Shown here piece by piece: positions 36,255 through 43,436 of a stretch of 64,000 nt of DNA. The position numbers were made by a program, and so were the translations under genes. The stretch is from NCBI GenBank assembly GCA_963723595.1, contig CAVRRQ010000006.1, forward strand, positions 496,001 to 560,000. The letters run 5' to 3'. How positions within the stretch are numbered: the first letter of the stretch is position 1; each line of letters starts with the position of its first letter. Origin of the DNA: RYN-230 sp963723595 (GTDB taxonomy: Bacteria > Actinomycetota > Actinomycetes > Streptosporangiales > Streptosporangiaceae). A model generated the notes under the pieces. That model made no database searches. It was not told where the DNA came from and saw only the letters and a program-made list of their open reading frames with translations.

Positions 36255-38768
36255 GTGACGATCGATCCTGGCCCGGGCGATCCGGACACCACGGTTAATC
36301 TGGGCGCCACCGGCGGGGGGCTGCCCAGCCGCGCCCAGGTGGTGATCGTCGGCGGCGGGGTGACCGGCTGCAGCATCGCCTATCACCTGGCCCACCTGGG
36401 CTGGACCGACGTGGTCCTGCTGGAGCAGCACCAGCTGACCGCCGGGACGACGTGGCACGCGGCCGGGCTGATCACCTCGGCCGGGATGGCGGACGAGACC
36501 GCGCTGTTCTTCAGCCGCTACTCCCGTGATCTGTACTCCCGGCTGGAGCAGGAGACGGGGCACTCCACGGGGTTCCGGCCGGTCGGGCACATCTCCCTGG
36601 CCACCAGCCCGCGGCGGCAGGAGGCGCTGCGCCGCGAGGCCGCCTGGATGCACGGCTTCGGGGTCGAGGACGTGGAGATCTCGCCGCGGGAGCTGGCGGA
36701 CATGTGGCCGCTGGCCCGTACCGACGACGTGCTGTCCGCCTTCTACGTCGCCGACGAGGGCCGGGCCGACCCGGTCGGCGTGGCCACCTCGCTGGCCAAG
36801 GGGGCCCGGCAGCTGGGCGTCCGCATCATCGAGGGCGTGACCGCGACCGGGGTGGAGACCCGCGGGCGCCGGGTGCGGGCCGTGCTCACCGGCGCGGGCC
36901 GGATCGAGACCGAGGTGGTGGTCAACGCGGCGGGCATGTGGGCCCGGCAGTTCGGGGCCCTGGCCGGGGTCGGCGTTCCCCTCCAGGCCGCCGAGCATTA
37001 CTACCTGCTCACCGACACCGTGCCGGGGATGGACCCGGACCTGCCGGTCATCGAGGACCCGGACAACTACGGCTACTACCGGCCCGAGGGCGACGGGATG
37101 CTGGTGGGTCTCTTCGAGCCCGTCGCCGCTGCATGGTCGCTGGACGGGGTGCCCGGCGGGTTCTCGTTCGGGAAAATAAGTCCTGACTGGGACCGGATGG
37201 AGCCCTTCCTCGGCCCGGCGCTGGACCGGATCCCGGTGCTGTCGGAAACCGGGGTGCGGACGTTCTTCTGCGGGCCGGAGTCGTTCACCGCCGACGTGCG
37301 GCCGCTGCTCGGGCCCGCTCCCGAGCTGGACGGCTACTTCGTCGCCGCGGGCCTCAATTCGCTCGGCATCCTGTCCGGCGGCGGGGTGGGCAGCATGCTC
37401 GCGCACTGGATCGTGGACGGCGTGCCGCCGGTGGACGCGACGAGCGTCGCCATCGACCGGACGCACAGCTACGAGACCTCCCGCCGGTTCCGGGCCGAGC
37501 GGACCGTGGAGCAGCTGGGCGTGCTGTTCGGGGACGCGGCCTGGCCTTCGTGGAAGCCGTCGACCGGCCGGAACGTGCGCCGGTCGGTACTGCACGACCG
37601 GCTGGCCGCGGCGGGCGGGCACTTCGCCGCCTCGGCGGGCTGGGAGTTCGCCGAGTGGTACGCGCCCGCGGGGGAGGCCCCGGAGCCGCGCCTGGATTGG
37701 GGGCGGCCCGCGTCACACGCGATCGTGGGGCGTGAGCACGCCGCGGTGCGCGAGGCGGTGGGGCTGCTGGACATGAGCCTGATGGCCAAGCTCCTGGTGC
37801 AGGGCCCGGGCGCGGCCGCCGTGCTCAGCCGGCTGTCGGCCAACGACGTGACGGCCGGCCTCGGGCGGCTGGTCTACACCCAGTGGCTGAACGAGGCGGG
37901 CGGGATCATCGCCGACGTCACGGTGACCTGGCTGGAGCCGGAGAAGTTCCTGGTCATCGCCAGCGACCTCATCCACCGCCGGATCGAGCCGCTGATCCGG
38001 CGGGCCACCCGGCCGGGCGAATTCCTGACCGTCACCGACGTGACCTCGGGTACCACGCTCCTGTCGGTGCAGGGGCCGGCGTCCCGGGAGCTGATCGGGC
38101 GGCTGACCGACGCCGACCTGTCCAACGAGGCCTTCCCTTACCTCAGCGCCCGGCAGATCCACGCGGGGTACGCGCCGGTGCTGGCCATCCGGGTCACCTA
38201 CGTGGGCGAGCTCGGCTGGGAACTGCACGTCCCCGCCGAGTACGCGATGGGGGTGTACGACGACCTGGTGGCGGCCGGCGATGACCTCGGGTTCCGGCTG
38301 GCCGGCCTGTCCGCCATGTCCAGCCTGCGGCTGGAAAAGGGCTACCGCGACATGGGCGTGGACATCGACAACACCGACAACCCGCTGGAGGCCGGCCTCG
38401 GGTTCGCGGTGGCCTGGGACAAGCCGGGCGGGTTCACCGGCCGGGACGCGCTGCTGCTGGCCCGCGAGCAGGGGCCGCCGCGGCATCGGGTGGTCAGCCT
38501 GCTCGCCGAGGACCCGGCCGCCGACCTGTTCGGCAACGAGCCGGTGCTCCTCGGGGACGAGTGGGTGGGCTACGTCCGGGCCGCCGCCTACGGCTACACC
38601 GTGGGCGGGGCGGTCGGGCTGGCCCAGGTGGAGTGCGCGGACGGGGTGACCGGCGGGTGGCTGAAGAACGGGGACTTCCGGGCCCGCACCCCGGCCGGTG
38701 ATATCCCCGTCCGGCTGCAGACCGCGCCGCTGTACGACCCGCAGCGGCTGCGGATCCTGGATCGCTGA
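36255..38768 (+). CDS. FAD-dependent oxidoreductase fused to a GcvT domain (dimethylglycine/sarcosine dehydrogenase-like)
   Basis: The protein has 837 residues. The N-terminal DAO domain (about 25-400) has VVIVGGGVTGCSIAYHLAHL and TAGTTWHAAGLI, where the His is the covalent-FAD residue of dimethylglycine dehydrogenases. An FAO_M linker is followed by a C-terminal folate-binding GcvT domain (GLLDMSLMAKLLVQGPGAAA, RVTYVGELGWELHVPAEYA, RLEKGYRDMGVDIDNTDNP). It probably demethylates an N-methyl amine, passing the C1 unit to tetrahydrofolate in the cytoplasm. The GTG at 36255 has GGAGG at the right distance, better than the GTG at 36231. It stands alone, divergent from the sigma operon. Confidence 0.9.
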   Translation: MTIDPGPGDPDTTVNLGATGGGLPSRAQVVIVGGGVTGCSIAYHLAHLGWTDVVLLEQHQLTAGTTWHAAGLITSAGMADETALFFSRYSRDLYSRLEQETGHSTGFRPVGHISLATSPRRQEALRREAAWMHGFGVEDVEISPRELADMWPLARTDDVLSAFYVADEGRADPVGVATSLAKGARQLGVRIIEGVTATGVETRGRRVRAVLTGAGRIETEVVVNAAGMWARQFGALAGVGVPLQAAEHYYLLTDTVPGMDPDLPVIEDPDNYGYYRPEGDGMLVGLFEPVAAAWSLDGVPGGFSFGKISPDWDRMEPFLGPALDRIPVLSETGVRTFFCGPESFTADVRPLLGPAPELDGYFVAAGLNSLGILSGGGVGSMLAHWIVDGVPPVDATSVAIDRTHSYETSRRFRAERTVEQLGVLFGDAAWPSWKPSTGRNVRRSVLHDRLAAAGGHFAASAGWEFAEWYAPAGEAPEPRLDWGRPASHAIVGREHAAVREAVGLLDMSLMAKLLVQGPGAAAVLSRLSANDVTAGLGRLVYTQWLNEAGGIIADVTVTWLEPEKFLVIASDLIHRRIEPLIRRATRPGEFLTVTDVTSGTTLLSVQGPASRELIGRLTDADLSNEAFPYLSARQIHAGYAPVLAIRVTYVGELGWELHVPAEYAMGVYDDLVAAGDDLGFRLAGLSAMSSLRLEKGYRDMGVDIDNTDNPLEAGLGFAVAWDKPGGFTGRDALLLAREQGPPRHRVVSLLAEDPAADLFGNEPVLLGDEWVGYVRAAAYGYTVGGAVGLAQVECADGVTGGWLKNGDFRARTPAGDIPVRLQTAPLYDPQRLRILDR

Positions 38769-38780
38769 GGGGTGCCGCTA

Positions 38781-39833
38781 TCAGCTCTCCAGGAGGTGGC
38801 TGAACGCCCAGCGGGGCTGGCGGATGCCGGAGCAGGAATTGCTGTCGATGGTGCCCGGGCAGCCACCGTTGTCGCGCTGGATGGCCCAGATGGAGACGAG
38901 GGGCAGCCGGTGGGCGCGGGCGAACCGGGCGATCTTCCTGGTGTCACTCAGGTAGGTCACCTCGGTCTTCTTCGGGTAGTCATCGATGCCGGGCAGCAGC
39001 GTGATGCCCTCCAGGGCCCACAGCCGCGGCTGGCTGAGCCCCGGGTAGAGCCGCCCGAGCTGCCGGTGCGTGCCGTCCAGCGCCTCGATGGCCGCGGTGC
39101 CCATCTCGATGCCGGTCTTGCTGGCCTTGATGTAGTAGTCGAACGCCATGATGTTCACCGCGAACCGGACCCCGTCCGCGGCCGCGCTCTTGAGCACCGC
39201 GAGGCAGTTGGCGGGCAGGCCCCAGGGCTCCACGCCCAGCGTGAAGGTGATGCGGACCCGGTGGTGGGTCCGGCCGGCCCAGTCCTGGAGGAGCCGGAGC
39301 GCGGCGCTGCGCCGCGCGATGCCGGCCGTGTTGCCCAGCGAGTTGGCCTCGACGTCCATGTCGAGGCGGGTCACGCCGTAGGTGGTGATCACGGACTCGT
39401 AGGCCCGGGCGATGGCAGGCACGCTGCGGCACGAGTCGGCGATCTCGGTGCCGCCCTGGTCGGCGCTGTAACCGCCGAAGGACGGGGTCACGTCCCCGCC
39501 CATGGCGCGCAGCGCCTTGATCTGGGCGGTGTAGCGGCCACCCGGCTGGACCGGCTGCTTCGCCTTCCCGTTCCAGGTCACCGTGCACGAGCCCTTTTTC
39601 GGTGTCTGGAGGAAGGCCAGGGTCAGGTCGCGGGCCCCGGAGGCGCGGGCCACGGCAGGGAGCTGGTCTCTCGTCCAGGTCTCGAAGTACGGCGCGTAGC
39701 GGGGACCGGCGTGGCCGCCGTCGCCCCGGGGAGCCGCGGCGGCGCCGGCGGTGGCCGCGGTCATGGCCAGCGTCAGCGGGAGGCCCAGGGTGAGGGCCAG
39801 GACCGTGCGGAAACGGGAGCTGGTGCGCGTCAT
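38781..39833 (-). CDS. Secreted GH18-like (chitinase-type) protein
   Basis: This 350-residue precursor has a clear signal peptide (VLALTLGLPLTLAMTAATAG, cleaved at about A-A-A). The TIM-barrel carries GGDVTPSFGGYSADQGGTE and the catalytic DxDxE in TRLDMDVEANSL, as in small actinobacterial GH18 chitinase-like enzymes. FAVNIMAFDYYIK supplies the beta-6 Tyr/Asp segment. It may hydrolyse chitin or a related glycan; activity is unproven. It converges with the preceding gene, 12 bases apart. Confidence 0.8.
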   Translation of the reverse strand: MTRTSSRFRTVLALTLGLPLTLAMTAATAGAAAAPRGDGGHAGPRYAPYFETWTRDQLPAVARASGARDLTLAFLQTPKKGSCTVTWNGKAKQPVQPGGRYTAQIKALRAMGGDVTPSFGGYSADQGGTEIADSCRSVPAIARAYESVITTYGVTRLDMDVEANSLGNTAGIARRSAALRLLQDWAGRTHHRVRITFTLGVEPWGLPANCLAVLKSAAADGVRFAVNIMAFDYYIKASKTGIEMGTAAIEALDGTHRQLGRLYPGLSQPRLWALEGITLLPGIDDYPKKTEVTYLSDTRKIARFARAHRLPLVSIWAIQRDNGGCPGTIDSNSCSGIRQPRWAFSHLLES

Positions 39834-40004
39834 GCAGTGATTCTGCCCCACTCCGGCCGGCTCAGGCCAGCACATGGCCGGGCGGGGTGCCCGCGGGAAC
39901 GCCCAGTCCCCCTGCCCCCATTGTGTGGGCAATTAATCAGCTTTCCGCCGGCGCCCGGTAATTATGCGAGATTATTAGTCGTCAGGAACGTGCCGGCCCC
40001 GGTA

Positions 40005-40142
40005 ATGGCACCGCGCCGGTACGGGTTGCCCCGCCCCGAGAACGACTTCCTCTTCGTCGAGGATGGCCACCACCGGGTGTCGATCGCCCGGGCGGCCAGG
40101 CGGGAGACGATCGACGCCTACGTGACCGAGGTGCCACGGGCA
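40005..40142 (+). pseudogene. Fragment of a ParB-like nuclease-domain protein
   Basis: A stretch of about 45 residues (PENDFLFVEDGHHRVSIARA, then ARRETIDAYVTEV) carries the GHHR(V)xxAxA motif of ParB/sulfiredoxin-like domains. In full-length relatives as I remember them, about 100 residues precede it. The upstream DNA (39834-40004) is AT-richer and non-coding in this frame. I read it as a remnant. Confidence 0.5.
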
Positions 40143-40235
40143 CGCCGGCCGCCTGGGCAGGGGAGACCTGTTCCGGTGCCGCTGATCGCCGTTTCCGGTG
40201 GTCATGTTGAGAGAGAACCAGGGAGGCCCGCGGTA

Positions 40236-40544
40236 GTGGAGAGCGACGATGTTGGCCGCCTGGCTGGCGCCCTGGAAGGGGTGCGCGGCACCGTGCGGGA
40301 GGGGCTGGCTGAGTGGCGGTACCACGGCCGGCTGGTCGCACGCATGCTTGACGACGTGCATCTGGTGATCCGCGCCGATTTCGATTACCGCGACTCGGTG
40401 CTGCGCCAGTTTCCGGGGACCTTCAGCGTCCCGACCCGCTACATCAAGCACATGATGGTGGTCGCTGACCTCGCCCGGGGTGACCCCCGCGCCATCGAGG
40501 ACGCCCTCGAAGCGGCCTGGCAGCTTCAGCGGAGCGCCGACTGA
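40236..40544 (+). CDS. Small conserved hypothetical protein
   Basis: This 102-residue protein starts from a GTG with GGGAGG 9 bases upstream. It has HGRLVARMLDDVHLVIRADF, DSVLRQFPGTFSVPTRYIKH and MMVVADLARGDPRAIEDALE. I recall similar uncharacterised actinobacterial proteins, but no function is known to me. The compact mixed alpha/beta pattern and lack of signal or membrane segments suggest a cytoplasmic protein. Confidence 0.6.
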   Translation: MESDDVGRLAGALEGVRGTVREGLAEWRYHGRLVARMLDDVHLVIRADFDYRDSVLRQFPGTFSVPTRYIKHMMVVADLARGDPRAIEDALEAAWQLQRSAD

Positions 40545-40601
40545 CCTGGATCTACTCCGGCCGCGGGACCGCACCGGCCCGGCCGCACTGACGGAGGCAC
40601 C

Positions 40602-41123
40602 ATGGCCCGCACCGTTCACAAGCCCAGCCGCGAGCTGTCCGATCCTAAGGAGCTCCTCCTGGACTACCTCGACTACTACCGCTCCGTGATCACCAGTAAG
40701 ATTGACGGCATCCCCGAACGCGAGCTGCGCGCCAGTCGCCTCCCATCCGGCTGGACGCCCCTGGAGATGCTCAAGCATCTTGTGTTCATGGAACAGCGCT
40801 GGTTCCGCTGGGGGTTCATGGCCGAGCAGATCCCCGCGCCGCTCGGTGACGAAGACGAGGCCGGACGCTGGCATGTCGGCCCGGACGAGACCGCCGCGGA
40901 GCTGGTGGCCGCCCTGCACGCCGCCGGCGCACGGACCCGGGTCATCGCGGCCGGAGCCGGCCTGGCCGACATCGCCGCAGCAGGCGGCCGCTTCTCCGAG
41001 GATGACTCCCGCCCCCGGCCCACGCTCGCGTGGATCCTCGTCTACGTCCTGCAGGAATACTCCCGCCACGCCGGGCACCTCGACATCGCCCGGGAACTGG
41101 CTGACGGCGCCACCGGCGAGTAG
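40602..41123 (+). CDS. DinB superfamily / DUF664 protein
   Basis: This 173-residue four-helix-bundle protein has metal-ligand His positions in MLKHLVFMEQRWFRWGF and EYSRHAGHLDIARELADG, the usual DinB spacing. In actinobacteria this superfamily includes mycothiol-dependent S-transferases, so a thiol-transfer role is possible; the substrate is unknown. The ATG at 40602 follows GGAGGCACC. It is 57 bases after the previous small gene and may be co-transcribed. Confidence 0.8.
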   Translation: MARTVHKPSRELSDPKELLLDYLDYYRSVITSKIDGIPERELRASRLPSGWTPLEMLKHLVFMEQRWFRWGFMAEQIPAPLGDEDEAGRWHVGPDETAAELVAALHAAGARTRVIAAGAGLADIAAAGGRFSEDDSRPRPTLAWILVYVLQEYSRHAGHLDIARELADGATGE

Positions 41124-41137
41124 CTTCGGCCGGCCCG

Positions 41138-42028
41138 CTACCAGACTTCGTCCCGGATGGTGGTGAGCGCGCGGGTCAGGTGAGGGCCATCCACCCCGAA
41201 CTCCGTCACCGAGCTGCTGGCCGCCCGGACCGCATAGCCCAGGGCCTGGTCCTCGGCCAGGCCGTGAGCCCGGAGGGCGAGGTACACGCCGGCGAGGATC
41301 TCCCCGGCCCCGGTGTCGTCTACCACCTGCACGGCCGGAGCCTGCGAGGCCGCACGCGTCATGCCGTCCGCGATGTAGTCCGCGCCGCGCGGGCCGTGCT
41401 TGAGGACCGTCGGGGCCTTCGGGGCCTCGTTGTCCCGGTACAGGCCCCGGTATTCCGCCTCATTGATGAAGATGAGGTCGGCGAGGTCGCAGGCCTCCCG
41501 CGACGCGGACGGCTGTGTGCGGACGAAATGCTCGAAGGTGTCCACCGAGATCGGCGCCCGGAATCCGCGGTCGTGAAGGAATTTCAGCCAGCCGATCTGC
41601 TGGCCCGGCGGCATGGTGCCCAGGTGCACGTGCCGGGCCCGGAAGTACGGTTCCGGGAAGGTGCCGAACCGTGGATCGGCCGCCACCCCCAGTTCGGACC
41701 GGAAGGCCCGCGGTCCGTCGCCGTGCCGGGTGATGCAGAAGCGGGCCGACTCGCCGGGCAGGACCGCCAGCCCGCCGAGGTCGAGGCCGGGCCGGCGCAA
41801 CGCCTGCAGATCGAGGTCCTCGCCAACCTGGACCACCAGGCCGACCTGACCCGGCAGCACCGCGGATGCGGCGACAGCGGCCGCGTAGCCGGATCCGCCC
41901 AGGGAAGCGCCGGTGCCGTGGGCATTCGCATTCGTGGCCCAGCCGACGTGGCCAACCAGGACCAGGCCGATAGCAGGGGTATCGTCCCGGTGACCGGGGC
42001 TAGACCGATAAGCGTCCAGGCCCGGCAT
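41138..42028 (-). CDS. PfkB/ribokinase-family kinase
   Basis: This 296-residue kinase has the N-terminal motif IGLVLVGHVGWATN with GASLGGSGYAAAVAASA, an internal IFINEAEYRGLYR, and the C-terminal anion-hole region VVDDTGAGEILAGVYLALRA. In the family this last motif is usually D(T)xGAGD, whose final Asp is the catalytic base; here it is Glu. PfkB members phosphorylate sugars or nucleosides. It lies 201 bases downstream of a viperin-like radical SAM gene in the same direction, so a nucleoside-like substrate is conceivable, by inference only. The native start may be about 20 codons inside the frame. Confidence 0.78.
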   Translation of the reverse strand: MPGLDAYRSSPGHRDDTPAIGLVLVGHVGWATNANAHGTGASLGGSGYAAAVAASAVLPGQVGLVVQVGEDLDLQALRRPGLDLGGLAVLPGESARFCITRHGDGPRAFRSELGVAADPRFGTFPEPYFRARHVHLGTMPPGQQIGWLKFLHDRGFRAPISVDTFEHFVRTQPSASREACDLADLIFINEAEYRGLYRDNEAPKAPTVLKHGPRGADYIADGMTRAASQAPAVQVVDDTGAGEILAGVYLALRAHGLAEDQALGYAVRAASSSVTEFGVDGPHLTRALTTIRDEVW

Positions 42029-42229
42029 TCCTGAAACTCTTCTGCGTCAACTGAGCGGGAGGGCTCAACTTAACTCCTTAGTAACTGCACCCAGGCCTTC
42101 CGGCCGGGACCTCGGACTGTCATTGTCTCTCGCCCGTGGTCCTGGTACTAGCGTCGAAAGAGGATCCGGCCGCCCGGATTCCGTATATGGGCCCAATTCC
42201 AGCCGCAAATCCGTGCGCGTGGCCCACGG

Positions 42230-43120
42230 TTACGCGGTCAGGACGGAGAGCCATCGCTTGTTCGTCGTGATCAGGGACCGGGCCGGGCTCCGGGACCAAA
42301 TGTCATCCAGCGGCTCTTTCAGGCAGTTGCCGCACTCCTCATAGTCGGACTCGCCCGGGCGCAAGACCGTGCCCGCCGGGTTGACGATGAGACAGCCAGC
42401 CGTCTGGGACTCCGTGGAGAAAGCGACTGGTATCGGCGCGACCAGATCGGCGGCCCGTTCGGCGTGGCGGAGGAAGTCCTCTTCGGGCAGATGGTGCCGC
42501 TGCTGGCCGGTGTTCTGCCAGCCGCGGCTGCTGTACTGGTACAGCCGCCACACGTCGGGCCGCAGGTCCAGCATGAGCTGCGCGAGACCTGGCAGGTCTT
42601 GCTGATTCACTGCGCTGACCACGGTACCGATCTTCAGTCGCGTGCCGGGCTGCTGCACGACCAGGTCCGCGGCGCTCAGTGCTTCGGCCAGGTCGGCCCG
42701 GGGACCGCGCATGGCCCGGTGGACGTCGGGCGTGGATCCGTCGATGGACAGTCCCACCACGCCGAAATGTTCCAGGCCGAATCCCTGGGCTACGCGCCTG
42801 GCCAGTATCGAGCCGTTGGTGTTGAGCACGGTCCGCTTCCCCGCCTTTACGAGGAGAGCGGCGTACTCATCGACCTTGCGGACCAGGAGTGGCTCGCCGC
42901 CGCAAAACGTCACCGCCGAGGCGGACGATTCCCTGAGCTTTTCGAGAATGGTGTCCCGGAGCCCGGCCGGATCCCGGCCGGGCTCAGGCCCGTAACAGAA
43001 ATCGCACGCGAGGTTGCAGCGGCTGGTGATCCACCAGTCCACCGACGGGATCATGCCCGCTGGCCTGGTGCGGGGGTGCTGAGGCAGCACTGATGGGGCC
43101 GGCGAACTGCCAGGGTTCAA
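42230..43120 (-). CDS. Radical SAM enzyme with viperin-like core
   Basis: The 4Fe-4S motif is SRCNLACDFCYGP (CxxxCxxC), followed by VTFCGGEPLLVRKV, VLNTNGSILARR and VVGLSIDGSTPDV. The second half, LKIGTVVSAVNQQDLPGLAQ, DVWRLYQYSSRG, LPEEDFLRHAE and STESQTAGCLIVNPAGTVL, aligns by eye with viperin's KINSVI...N, WKVFQ, DEEF and ESNxxMxxSYLI segments. The viperin Asn after KI is Gly here, and a late CGNCLKEPLDDIW resembles a twitch/SPASM end. Candidate starts are TTG 43120 (AGGGA upstream), ATG 43054 and GTG 43240. The product could be a modified nucleotide; that is inference. Confidence 0.75.
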   Translation of the reverse strand: MNPGSSPAPSVLPQHPRTRPAGMIPSVDWWITSRCNLACDFCYGPEPGRDPAGLRDTILEKLRESSASAVTFCGGEPLLVRKVDEYAALLVKAGKRTVLNTNGSILARRVAQGFGLEHFGVVGLSIDGSTPDVHRAMRGPRADLAEALSAADLVVQQPGTRLKIGTVVSAVNQQDLPGLAQLMLDLRPDVWRLYQYSSRGWQNTGQQRHHLPEEDFLRHAERAADLVAPIPVAFSTESQTAGCLIVNPAGTVLRPGESDYEECGNCLKEPLDDIWSRSPARSLITTNKRWLSVLTA

Positions 43121-43211
43121 CGAAGGTCCCTCTCGTGTGGTCCGCCGGGGGGCCGGTGCCTGATGGCATACCCATTTCCCCAGGTCAGCACCAGGAATCT
43201 TCCCTGTGCGA

Positions 43212-43242
43212 GCGTGATCATATCGCCCGAAGTTGATCACGC
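43212..43242. promoter_or_regulatory. 31-bp dyad (9-bp perfect arms) upstream of the radical SAM gene
   Basis: The arms GCGTGATCA (43212-43220) and TGATCACGC (43234-43242) are exact reverse complements, 13 bases apart. They sit about 90-120 bases upstream of the proposed start in the 316-base gap behind the HTH/toroid gene. This looks like an operator for a dimeric regulator. The rest of the gap (43121-43436) shows no gene. Confidence 0.55.
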
Positions 43243-43436
43243 GCCGGTGAGTTCCCGAATAGGCGCCAGAAACGGGCGAACTTGTGCCCGTCCGTGCCTG
43301 ATGTGCAGGAATGGGTTTCCAGGCCGTTACGGTCAGGAGTCACGAGTATTCTGGCCTGGCGAAAATTGCCCTAACCTTCCGGGCCCGGCCTGTTTCCCCG
43401 GTGGCCCATGAAGGCGGCCTCATCCGGCCAGTTTCT

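Noticed and set aside
42230..43120. Calling the radical SAM protein a true viperin
   Set aside because: The landmark order is similar, but the KIN Asn is Gly and there is a late CGNC segment not in viperin. Without a profile search the safer label is viperin-like.
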